From: an uncultured Alphaproteobacteria bacterium
GTDB taxonomy: Bacteria; Pseudomonadota; Alphaproteobacteria; MPNO01; UBA2964
DNA: 64,000 nucleotides
Assembly: GCA_943787225.1 (NCBI GenBank)
Contig: CALSLP010000002.1
Coordinates: 462,648-526,647, forward strand
Direction: 5' to 3'
Below, one piece after another: positions 55,432-63,586 of this stretch (within the stretch, counting starts at the first letter, position 1; each line of letters starts with the position of its first letter). Below the pieces are notes generated by a model. That model saw only the letters and a program-made list of their open reading frames with translations. It was not told the origin of the DNA and searched no databases. The position numbers and the translations under genes were made by a program.

Positions 55432-58400
55432 TTAGTTAAGTCGACCGACCGACCGGGCTAGAACGAGGTAGAGCTTGCCTATATCGGCCGACAAAAAGGT
55501 AGAACTTAGCAGGTTCTCCGGATCACTTTCATTTGCTTCGTTAAGGAGGCGTTCAAAGTGATCGAGATAGCGCTGAACATATTTCCGAAAATTGTCGTCA
55601 CCCTCGAATTTTCCCTTGATAACATCACGGGCATGGCGAGCATCGTCCTGTAGCATCGATTTCACGAAGATACCCTTTTCGCCACGCGCCAGCCGCGGCC
55701 ATAATTTCTGAGACCCGACGTCATCCAGTAAACGATTGAGATCAATCGCCGTCGAGTTGAGATCTTCAATGATAAAGCGGGATGCCCGAAGGAACATATC
55801 GCGCCGGGCGTCAAAACTATTTTGGCGGACCAGCTTGGCCTGCTTCTCTGCAAGATCAGAAGCCTGGATAAGTTCTTCTGATTGTTCGGCGAACACCGCG
55901 CCAATTTGCGTAGCCTGATCAGCCGCGCGATCCAGCGCGCTGGTCATGTCACTGGAATGACGTTGCAGAGACTGCCTGACAGAATCAACCTGACGGGACG
56001 CGTGCTCTGACGCAGACGCCAGTTCCTGTGTTTCAGCCCGGAACACCCGCCCTATACTCTCGACACGCTCCTCGGCGACGCTGGCAGATGTTTCCAATGC
56101 ACCGGATTCGTCTTTCAGTGCAGTTATAACATTGGTCACGTCAGCAGCAGCCTTGGTACTCGCTTCGATCATGGCCCGTGCTTGTGCCTGCAAGGCATTG
56201 CCTACAATTGTCAAACATTCCACCGTTTCTTTGGAGGCTTCGCCAAGATCAACGGTTCGTGCGCCAATTGTCTGATTCATCACATCGGCCCGCTCAGCGG
56301 CTTTTTCCGCCGTCCCGGTCAAACGCTGCAGTTCAATCTCGGTGGATTTTGCAATTTCTTCAGTCCGCCGAACAATTTGGCTGGCAATCCGATCCAGCGC
56401 TTCCGCTTGCTCACCGACCAGAGCACGGATCGAATCAGAATGACTAGCCGCCTGCTCAGAAGCCGCAATAAGTTTATCTGCCTGCTCAACAAAGGTAGAA
56501 CCAACGACGGTCGTCCTTTGAACGACCGTATCGACAGCAGCCGACAGATCTGTCGTCCGTTTGGCCAGAATTTCCCCAATTTCCTCACCACGCTCCGCCG
56601 CCCGTATCGATACATCATCAAGGTCACTTGATTGTTTGACCAGCGCCGCGCCGACGACCTTGACCCGTGCCGCTGCTTGAGCAGCAACCCGCTCGGACGC
56701 CGATGCGAACTCGTCGGTCTGCCGCCGGAGCGTCGCCGTCACTTCTTCGGCTTTGATTACGACCTGTTCGGTTGCACTATTCGACGCCGCAAGCATATTT
56801 GCAGATTCCGTCTGCAGCGCTTCATCCATCTCTCTGATTTTCACGGTCACCTCTCCAGCGACCTGTTCAGACATCGCTGTCAAAGCCGTAGCCTCTTGCT
56901 GAAGGGCTTCACTAACTTCCGTTATGCGGGCCAAACTCCGCTGTGCCGTATCGCTGGTGATACCCGCGCTTTCCTCCATATGGGTTCGCAGCATATTTTG
57001 AATTTCCCGCGTTCGCTCCGCCGCGGTATTGGAAGACGCTTCCGCAACTTGCGTAAAGAGACGTAGCTGCTCCCGCAATATTTCACCGACATCTTCAGCC
57101 TTTGACCGAACAGCTTCTGCTGCCGCGTCCGATGCGGCGTTAAGAGCCTCTCCCTGCTGCTGCAGGACAGCGGCGACCTCTTCGGTCCTCGCCTCAATGA
57201 GAACCGATGTTCTTTCGGCATCCCCTGCCATCCGATCGGATTGCTGACGAAACGTCCCACCAATCAGTTCTATTTTTTCAATAGCCACGCCACCCACCTG
57301 TGCCGCGACGTCATTCATCTCACCGGCCTGACTTCGCAATTCGGCCGTTAGGCTTGCCAAATTCTGGCGCGCCCTTTCGGTTACACTATCCTGCTCTTTT
57401 GTCAGATCAATGGCATGAGCCGACAGCGACTTGGCTATATCCTCCATCTGGGCACGAGCCTGTTCGATGGCTCGGTCAGCCGTGGCTGAAATAGTTTCAC
57501 CCTGACGAATAAGAGCATTACCGGCGTCAGCAATTTTCCGCGCCGCGACCTCAGACAAGCGGTCAGCCTCTCCAGAAAATTCGGTCCCGGCATTATGGAT
57601 CTCTTCACCGGCAAGTTTAATACGGGCTACAGTCTGTTCTGCGCCATCCCCCAGAGACGAGGCCTCTTCGCGAAAAGCCTCAACCGTATCGTGCACTTGA
57701 CCAACCGTCGCACGCGCACCGGCCATAAGCTGTTCGGTCCGTTGCCGAAAATTTTCCGAAACATCATCAACGCTGTTAACCGCCTGTTTAAGACCCGAGA
57801 TCAACGTCACCGATTGCTGACGGAACGTGTCGCCCAATTGTCGGGCGCGTTCCAATGCCTGCTCGGCAGTATCGTTTAAACCCGCCGCATGCGCCTCCAA
57901 GGTTTCACCAACCTCATTGACCCTGGCGATAGCGACATCAGATTGCTCGCTAAGCTGGTCAGCCTGTCGGCGGAGCCGTTCACCGGTATCATCAATACCC
58001 ACCGTTATTTGACCAAAATTACTGAGCACGCTGTCCGTATGATTGTGCACAGCATCAGTCGCAGCCCGGACGCGATCAGCGGCTTGCTCAGCCCCCGGCC
58101 CCATTTCTTCAATCTGTGCCGCAAAGGCCCGGCCGGTTCCTTCCAGTTTACCAAGAACCTCGCTCGATACAGATTCAAGCTCACGAACCTGTTTCTCAAC
58201 TGACTCCTGCACGGCACCCGCGCGTTCCGCGAGTCGGCCGGCAACTACATCAAGTTGTTCCGTTTGCCGGTGCAGACCGTCATGTAGATATTGCGCCTGG
58301 GTGACAGCCCGTTCTGAAACAGCGGACAGCTCCTGAGCCTGGCGACGCAACGATTCTGCGACCTCCTGGACCCGCTCTTCGGATTCCTCCGAAGGATAGG

Positions 58401-58674
58401 TTAATCTGCGGAGGTCGGCGCGCAACGCGTTAGCAGTATCCTTCAGGACCGTGCCACGTCCAACATAAGCCATGCCAAGCCATAAAGCGGCCAGAGGCGC
58501 AAAAACGCCGGTTAAGACCGCACCGAGCTCATGCGGCAGCAAGGTCAAAATATTAGACCAGCCAATTGAGCTTTGAACATAGAGAGCCGCCAACGCGAGC
58601 CAGATCGCCGTAATCGCATAAGCTACAATTGTTGATGTCTCGACGCGGTCTCGTGATAGGAATCGGAAGATCAT
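55432..58674 (-). CDS. 1080-residue membrane-anchored coiled-coil protein
   Basis: A long protein that I cannot assign to a named family. Two membrane spans lie near residues 16-36 and 42-70 (VAYAITAIWLALAAL, LTGVFAPLAALWLGM). From about residue 95 to 940 the protein is almost wholly helical and made of 25-29-residue quasi-repeats of the form phi-G-x-x-phi-R-x-Q-x-x-x-L-x-x-A-x-x-x-A, e.g. VSENFRQRTEQLMAGARATV and VGETLEAHAAGLNDTAEQAL. A compact C-terminal domain of about 140 residues (FLRASRFIIEDLNSTAIDLN to the end) follows. There are no HAMP, methylation or MCP signalling motifs, so it is not a chemoreceptor. The layout recalls alphaproteobacterial polarity factors such as TipN. It lies 152 bp before the HAD gene in the same direction. 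Confidence 0.75.
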   Translation of the reverse strand: MIFRFLSRDRVETSTIVAYAITAIWLALAALYVQSSIGWSNILTLLPHELGAVLTGVFAPLAALWLGMAYVGRGTVLKDTANALRADLRRLTYPSEESEERVQEVAESLRRQAQELSAVSERAVTQAQYLHDGLHRQTEQLDVVAGRLAERAGAVQESVEKQVRELESVSSEVLGKLEGTGRAFAAQIEEMGPGAEQAADRVRAATDAVHNHTDSVLSNFGQITVGIDDTGERLRRQADQLSEQSDVAIARVNEVGETLEAHAAGLNDTAEQALERARQLGDTFRQQSVTLISGLKQAVNSVDDVSENFRQRTEQLMAGARATVGQVHDTVEAFREEASSLGDGAEQTVARIKLAGEEIHNAGTEFSGEADRLSEVAARKIADAGNALIRQGETISATADRAIEQARAQMEDIAKSLSAHAIDLTKEQDSVTERARQNLASLTAELRSQAGEMNDVAAQVGGVAIEKIELIGGTFRQQSDRMAGDAERTSVLIEARTEEVAAVLQQQGEALNAASDAAAEAVRSKAEDVGEILREQLRLFTQVAEASSNTAAERTREIQNMLRTHMEESAGITSDTAQRSLARITEVSEALQQEATALTAMSEQVAGEVTVKIREMDEALQTESANMLAASNSATEQVVIKAEEVTATLRRQTDEFASASERVAAQAAARVKVVGAALVKQSSDLDDVSIRAAERGEEIGEILAKRTTDLSAAVDTVVQRTTVVGSTFVEQADKLIAASEQAASHSDSIRALVGEQAEALDRIASQIVRRTEEIAKSTEIELQRLTGTAEKAAERADVMNQTIGARTVDLGEASKETVECLTIVGNALQAQARAMIEASTKAAADVTNVITALKDESGALETSASVAEERVESIGRVFRAETQELASASEHASRQVDSVRQSLQRHSSDMTSALDRAADQATQIGAVFAEQSEELIQASDLAEKQAKLVRQNSFDARRDMFLRASRFIIEDLNSTAIDLNRLLDDVGSQKLWPRLARGEKGIFVKSMLQDDARHARDVIKGKFEGDDNFRKYVQRYLDHFERLLNEANESDPENLLSSTFLSADIGKLYLVLARSVGRLN

Positions 58675-58826
58675 CTTGTCTGGCCGCCTACCCTCACGAA
58701 ATCTCAGGAAGAACGTCGCGACAAATGCCCATTGGCATCGTTGGCAACACCCTCCTCAACCAAGGGAAAAGTATAGCCAAGCCGAACGATTCGTACCAAG
58801 AAAACGACAGACACTGAAATTAATGA

Positions 58827-59711
58827 TTACCAGTGAAAGGTCTGAATCGCCGCATCAGGATAAACACCTTCTGGAGCGCAGACTTCCGCGATGCGTTTAC
58901 TCGCTTCGGCAGAGCGATCACCATCGGCAACCCCGAACGCCTCGCCATGAATGCCACCGATGACCAATACGGAATACATGCCGCACGCCCGCGCACCCGT
59001 AATGTCGGTTTTTAAGGAATCGCCGATTGCTAAAACACGCGCAGGGTCAGGATTCCCGATCCGATGCAAACAACTGTCATAAATGGGACGATAGGGTTTG
59101 CCATAATAGAGGACATCGCCACCGAGTTCTTCGTAGCGTTTGGCCAATGCACCAGCACAAATGATACGGCGACCACCCCGGATCACTTCGAGGTCAGGGT
59201 TTGCACAAACCATTTTCACATTGGCGGCAGCACCCTGCTGAAGAAAATCTTCATAATCAGCAACCGTTTCCTCATCGCCCCACGGCCCCGTATTGACGAT
59301 TAACCCTGCATCGGCAACGGCATCGACCTTGAGTAAATCAAGATTATCAAACAAACCATCATCACGATCGGGACCGATATGCACATAGGTAGCGCGAACG
59401 CCGTCGAACCAGGATTCTCGGCGCTCAGTGAGCCCAAGATGGGTCGCTTCACCAGAGGACATAATGATTGGACACAGCGCGTCGGAAATGCCCATGCCAT
59501 CCATGCCGTGCCGAACGGCCTCTGATCGGCGCGGCGCATTTGTGAGCATTGCATAGGGTTTGCCAGTCGCGGCTATGTTTTCGAGGCAGTCGACCACACC
59601 AGAATACAACGAAACGCCGTCGTGAATGACGCCCCAAAGATCTATGATATAGGCGTCAAAATTATCAGCGAGGTCGGAAAGACCCGAAAGGATGGGGATT
59701 TGGTCCGTCAT
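58827..59711 (-). CDS. HAD-IIA family hydrolase (TIGR01459-like)
   Basis: A 294-residue HAD-superfamily class IIA phosphatase-like protein. Motif I is AYIIDLWGVIHDG near residue 20; the second Asp of the usual D-x-D is Trp, as is common in this subgroup. MLTNAPRRSEA is motif II, and YYGKPYRPIYDSCL and VLAIGDSLKTDITGARACG carry motifs III and IV, so the nucleophile and metal-site Asp residues remain. The cap domain lies between motifs II and III. The substrate is unknown. It is 48 bp downstream of the EAL gene. Confidence 0.85.
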   Translation of the reverse strand: MTDQIPILSGLSDLADNFDAYIIDLWGVIHDGVSLYSGVVDCLENIAATGKPYAMLTNAPRRSEAVRHGMDGMGISDALCPIIMSSGEATHLGLTERRESWFDGVRATYVHIGPDRDDGLFDNLDLLKVDAVADAGLIVNTGPWGDEETVADYEDFLQQGAAANVKMVCANPDLEVIRGGRRIICAGALAKRYEELGGDVLYYGKPYRPIYDSCLHRIGNPDPARVLAIGDSLKTDITGARACGMYSVLVIGGIHGEAFGVADGDRSAEASKRIAEVCAPEGVYPDAAIQTFHW

Positions 59712-59758
59712 GATGACGGGGTTGTGCCATGGACCGCTAGAATTGGGAAGAGGCTGTT

Positions 59759-61123
59759 TTATTCGACGCGAGCCAGCCGCGGCTTACCAAATAAATAGCC
59801 CTGGCCATAATCGATTTTCAGATCCAGCAAATCGAGTAATTGCGGTTCGGTTTCTATTTTTTCAACAATCAGGTCCATCCCCTGACGGTTAAAGACGCGC
59901 TTGATATCCGCGACAGCAATGGGACCTGTCGGATTTAGAACCTCATCCAACAAAATTTCAGCGTCAAATTTAACGTATTTAAAACGGTTTTTGATCAGAT
60001 CCTCGCAGTCGATATTGAGGCTGGAGACCTGATCTACGGAGAATTGAAACCCGAGCGATGCCAACTGTTTCAGGTGTTGTTCGATGTCATGATCGCGATT
60101 GACGACTGTCGCATAAGGAAATTCAAAGATCAGGTTCGGCGCCAGACGGGCGTTGTCAGCCATAAATTCGACAAAATCACTAAAGAAATGGCGATCAGTC
60201 AGGCTGTGTGCCGATATGTTGCAGAAGAAGCCAATATCCTGCTTGCTGTTTTGCGTCCGGCGGACCAATTGGACACAGCGGAACAGCAACATGTTATCAA
60301 TCGCCGTCACCAGACCTTCACGTTCAGCGATCCCGATATACTGTTCTGGGACGAGATTATCGCCATTTTGATCCCGGATACGCGTAAAGGCTTCATAAAA
60401 AACACGTTTGCGCTGCGGCAGTTGAACGATCGGCTGAAGGACCAAATCGACTCGGTTTTGTTCAAGCCCATCGCGCAGAATTTCGAGAATACTGTCATCG
60501 TCCAGCCCGGCAATTCCCGGTGCCTGGCCAGGCGTTGATTGTAAGGCCTGTATCGGCGGCGCTTCAGAGATTGATGACGAATTGCTACCCATTGATGGTG
60601 CAACCACGGCACCCTCGCTAGCGACCAGAGCAATATTTGATGGCGGGGGACTGGCTTCCATTGTCGGCACCGGAAATGCCGCTTGCGCAATATCCCCTAC
60701 AGCCTTCGCAGCATTAGAGGGTTTCGCCGCCGACAACTGCTTCACCAGACCCTGAAGAACCTTGACCTCAGCGATCACTGTGTCGACATTCTTCTTGCTG
60801 TTGTCTTTGGTTGTCGTCCCGTTTTCGGCTATTTTCTTAACAGCCCCCTTGAGTATCTCTGTTTCGCGTTCGACACGATCCAGAGATATTTGGAGTTCCG
60901 CATTGCGGTTACGGAGATGCCCCAGCTCATCAGCCAGATTTGCCTGCATTTCCTGTCGGGCAAAGACTTCGTGCAAAACAGCGGATCCCACAAACACCAC
61001 AGCACCAAGTATGGCGCCAATCTCGGAGCCAATTTCAGGGAAGAGATGCGGCAACCCGATAGCGGTGGCCGCAGCAAGGAGGGTATAAACCGTCACGATG
61101 AGAATATGATAAAGAAACGTCAT
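59759..61123 (-). CDS. Membrane-bound degenerate EAL protein, TipF-like
   Basis: A 454-residue protein with two membrane spans (about residues 5-24 and 32-52), a coiled coil (about 55-100), a Ser/Pro-rich linker and a C-terminal EAL domain (about 213-454). EAL domains hydrolyse or bind c-di-GMP. Here the signature reads EAF (Glu244), Asn302 and Glu334 are kept, Lys385 is kept, and QGYLFGKP ends the domain, but the D-D-F-G block reads VDQV, so one catalytic Asp is missing. Binding without hydrolysis is plausible. The layout (two spans, coiled coil, degenerate EAL) matches TipF, the c-di-GMP-binding flagellar polarity factor of Caulobacter. It has a CtrA-like box upstream. Confidence 0.8.
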   Translation of the reverse strand: MTFLYHILIVTVYTLLAAATAIGLPHLFPEIGSEIGAILGAVVFVGSAVLHEVFARQEMQANLADELGHLRNRNAELQISLDRVERETEILKGAVKKIAENGTTTKDNSKKNVDTVIAEVKVLQGLVKQLSAAKPSNAAKAVGDIAQAAFPVPTMEASPPPSNIALVASEGAVVAPSMGSNSSSISEAPPIQALQSTPGQAPGIAGLDDDSILEILRDGLEQNRVDLVLQPIVQLPQRKRVFYEAFTRIRDQNGDNLVPEQYIGIAEREGLVTAIDNMLLFRCVQLVRRTQNSKQDIGFFCNISAHSLTDRHFFSDFVEFMADNARLAPNLIFEFPYATVVNRDHDIEQHLKQLASLGFQFSVDQVSSLNIDCEDLIKNRFKYVKFDAEILLDEVLNPTGPIAVADIKRVFNRQGMDLIVEKIETEPQLLDLLDLKIDYGQGYLFGKPRLARVE

Positions 61124-61169
61124 GGACCGTCTGATTTGCAGAACCGGTCTTTAATTTGCCGCCAACGTC

Positions 61170-61184
61170 TTGAATTATGGTTAA
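61170..61184 (-). promoter_or_regulatory. CtrA-like box upstream of the EAL gene
   Basis: On the minus strand the site reads TTAACCATAATTCAA: TTAA, seven bases, TCAA, against the CtrA consensus TTAA-N7-TTAA with one mismatch; it also contains the half-site TTAACCAT. It lies 47-61 bp before the EAL start codon, between that gene and the pyrD stop. The match is seen; CtrA control is inferred. Confidence 0.5.
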
Positions 61185-61199
61185 CAAAACCCTTTTAAG

Positions 61200-62324
61200 T
61201 TAGCGATGGTTCGCTCCGACGGCCTCAGACAGCTTGGAATAGCCATCTGCCCTCAATCGCGCTGCCAGTCCTGACTTGATTTCAGTCACCAAACGGGGGC
61301 CACCATAGATCAAGGCGGTATAGAGCTGTAACAAGGAAGCGCCCGCTCTAATGCGCTCATAGGCATCATCAGCCGTTGAAATACCGCCACAGCCAATTAA
61401 CGGGACCTTCCCACCGGTCATTTCAAACAGGTTGGATAAAACCTTCGTCGCCTGCTGCCGAATGGGGGGACCACTCAACCCTCCCGTTTCTTGAGCGCTC
61501 GCATTTCTCAGATTTGCGGGACGCTCGGATGACGTATTACAGGCGATCAGCCCATCAATGCCTACCGTTACAGCCACATCAGCCACTGCGGCTAACCCGT
61601 CTTCGTCCAAATCAGGCCCAATTTTCACCAGCAAGGGAGGCGTCCGCTCGCCGGAGACACGTGCCAAGGTCGTCTTGGCGCCATCAACCATTTCCGCCAA
61701 CTTGTCGCCAGCCTGCCATGCACACAATCCCGGTGTATTTGGGCAGGAGACATTAATTGTTATGTAACTCGCAAATTGTGCGAGCTGAACCAAGCAGGTT
61801 TCGATATCACCCGCGGCGTCAGCCGTTCCAGTATTAATACCAATGTTTATACCGACAATACCCGTTGCCCCGTGGCGACGCTTTTTCAGATTTATTGCGA
61901 ATACCTCGACACCTTCACTCGGAAAACCAAGGCGATTTATAAGGGCCTGATCTTCGGTAAGGCGAAACAGGTTGGGCTTTGGGTTCCCCGCTTGCGGTAC
62001 CGGTGTCACGGTTCCTGCTTCGGCAAAGCCAAATCCGAGATCAATGATGCCATCAACGGTTTCTGCATTTTTATCGAATCCTGCAGACATACCGATGGGG
62101 TTTGAAAACTCAGTATCCCACACCTTGATCGCCAACACTGAATCATCAGCCCCTGACGTTTTAGGAACGAGGCCCAGCTTAATCGCCGTGACCGCGCTTT
62201 TATGGGCGAAGTTTGGGGGCAGCAATCTCAATAACGCCGTGCCGCGCTTTAGAATGCCGAATCCTGTCGCTGAACGCTTTTGCGCGGCGCGGTGGGTTGC
62301 AGCGGATATCCCTGCACTCGACAT
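61200..62324 (-). CDS. pyrD: Dihydroorotate dehydrogenase (quinone), class 2
   Basis: PyrD oxidises dihydroorotate to orotate in pyrimidine synthesis and feeds electrons to the quinone pool at the membrane. The roughly 374-residue protein has an N-terminal amphipathic helical part (LLRLLPPNFAHKSAV), then NPIGMSAGFDKNAETVDG, GIVGINIGIN, the catalytic Ser in ITINVSCPNTPGL and LLVKIGPDL. GLIACNTSSERP and LIGCGGISTADDAYERIRAGASLLQLYTALIYGG carry the FMN phosphate site (GCGGI). GGAAAG lies 8 bases before the ATG at 62324; a GTG at 62369 and an ATG at 62357 are less well supported. Confidence 0.93.
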   Translation of the reverse strand: MSSAGISAATHRAAQKRSATGFGILKRGTALLRLLPPNFAHKSAVTAIKLGLVPKTSGADDSVLAIKVWDTEFSNPIGMSAGFDKNAETVDGIIDLGFGFAEAGTVTPVPQAGNPKPNLFRLTEDQALINRLGFPSEGVEVFAINLKKRRHGATGIVGINIGINTGTADAAGDIETCLVQLAQFASYITINVSCPNTPGLCAWQAGDKLAEMVDGAKTTLARVSGERTPPLLVKIGPDLDEDGLAAVADVAVTVGIDGLIACNTSSERPANLRNASAQETGGLSGPPIRQQATKVLSNLFEMTGGKVPLIGCGGISTADDAYERIRAGASLLQLYTALIYGGPRLVTEIKSGLAARLRADGYSKLSEAVGANHR

Positions 62325-62487
62325 AAAATTACTTTCCGTTGGTTCAACTGGGACCATAAAACACGACACGATTCGCGGCGAGGATCACATGCTCGAGGCG
62401 AAGCCGTATCGGATGATGATTGATCACCCGGCGGGCTATCTATATACCAAACGGGTTAGAGACAAGATCAATTATTAAGCCACTGAA

Positions 62488-62922
62488 ATGAATGATACAT
62501 TTGCGACCATCGCGGAAGCAAAACAAAGCATTGTTGACGAGTTCAGCTTGTTCGATGACTGGGTTGATCGATATGAATATATCATTGAATTGGGCAAGGC
62601 CCTCGAAGGTTTACCCGAAGAATGTCAGACTGAACAATTCCGCGTAAAAGGCTGCCAATCGCAGGTTTGGTTTCGTGCCCATGATGAAGATGGTCGCATT
62701 ATATACGAGGCCGACAGCGATGCCATAATCGTTCGCGGACTTGTCGCCTTGTTACTGCGTGTTTACTCGAACCGGTTACCAGACGAAATATTGTCCACGT
62801 CGCCGGATTTCTTTGACGCAATAGAGTTAGGGTCGCATTTAAGCGGCAGCCGCGCCAACGGTCTTCGTGCCATGGTCAATCACATACATTCTTATGCCCA
62901 GTCCTTTAAGGACGGGACGTGA
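62488..62922 (+). CDS. sufE: Cysteine desulfuration protein SufE
   Basis: SufE accepts persulfide sulfur from SufS and hands it to the SufBCD scaffold for Fe-S cluster assembly. The 144-residue protein has IVDEFSLFDDWVDRYEYIIELG at the start, EECQTEQFRVKGCQSQVW with the sulfur-accepting Cys56, and LGSHLSGSRANGLRAMVNHI near the C-terminus, all family-typical. The suf operon itself is not in this window. It is divergent from pyrD. Confidence 0.93.
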   Translation: MNDTFATIAEAKQSIVDEFSLFDDWVDRYEYIIELGKALEGLPEECQTEQFRVKGCQSQVWFRAHDEDGRIIYEADSDAIIVRGLVALLLRVYSNRLPDEILSTSPDFFDAIELGSHLSGSRANGLRAMVNHIHSYAQSFKDGT

Positions 62923-62953
62923 CAGTCAAGCAGAAATAGGAAAAACTCATTTC

Positions 62954-63586
62954 ATGTTACGGCACAAAGACATATGGGGTGCCCTCGACCGGGTCGCCAA
63001 AGCAAAAGGGTATTCAGCATCCGGCCTTGCGCGTCGCGCTGGACTCGACCCTACCAGTTTCAACAAAAGCAAACGCATAAACCCACAAGGCAAGCCACGC
63101 TGGCCGACAACCGAGAGCATTGCAAAAGTACTCGAAGTCACCGACCTGACCCTGTCAGATTTCGTCACATTTGCTGGTGAGGGCGCTGGTGCTGGCAAAG
63201 CCCGGCGATACCCTTTAGTCGGACTGGCAAAAGCCGGAGGCGGCGGTTATTTCGATGATGCCGGTTTTCCGACAGGCAGCGGCTGGACGGAAGTAGAAGG
63301 CCCTGATGTCGGGGATGACGGTGCCTACGCGCTTGAGATCACCGGCGACAGTATGATGCCCGTGTTTCGGCCCGGTGACATTGTCATCGTGTCACCGACC
63401 TCACAAATCAAACGTGGTGACCGGGTCATCGTGAAAACAACTGACGAGCAAGTCATGGCGAAAGAGCTCATCCGCCAAACCAAACGTGAAATAGAGCTCA
63501 GATCGGTCAATGAGGAACACCCCGATCCAGTTTTCCGGAATTCAGAAATCATATGGATGCACCGGATCGTTTGGGCAAGTCAGTAA
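62954..63586 (+). CDS. S24/LexA-type helix-turn-helix repressor
   Basis: A 210-residue regulator. The N-terminus (about 5-75) is a lambda-type HTH (GYSASGLARRAGLDPTSFNKSKR, then ESIAKVLEVTDLTLSDF). The C-terminal half is a LexA-like S24 domain with the Ser in EITGDSMMPVFRPGD (Ser133) and the Lys in EQVMAKEL (Lys170). The spacing of 37 residues equals that of LexA and UmuD, so the self-cleaving dyad looks intact. An Ala-Gly pair at residues 94-95 (KAGGGGYF) could be the cleavage bond. Targets are unknown. It starts 32 bp after sufE; its last codons overlap the downstream methyltransferase start. ATG at 62954 gives the natural HTH start. Confidence 0.85.
   Translation: MLRHKDIWGALDRVAKAKGYSASGLARRAGLDPTSFNKSKRINPQGKPRWPTTESIAKVLEVTDLTLSDFVTFAGEGAGAGKARRYPLVGLAKAGGGGYFDDAGFPTGSGWTEVEGPDVGDDGAYALEITGDSMMPVFRPGDIVIVSPTSQIKRGDRVIVKTTDEQVMAKELIRQTKREIELRSVNEEHPDPVFRNSEIIWMHRIVWASQ

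Noticed and set aside
55432..58674. Chemoreceptor (methyl-accepting protein)
   Set aside because: The repeats look superficially like a receptor coiled coil, but the HAMP domain, the conserved signalling hairpin tip and a ligand domain are absent.
61972..62478. A 168-codon plus-strand frame over the 5-prime end of pyrD
   Set aside because: Most of it is antisense to conserved pyrD sequence; only the last 29 codons are outside and are reported separately.
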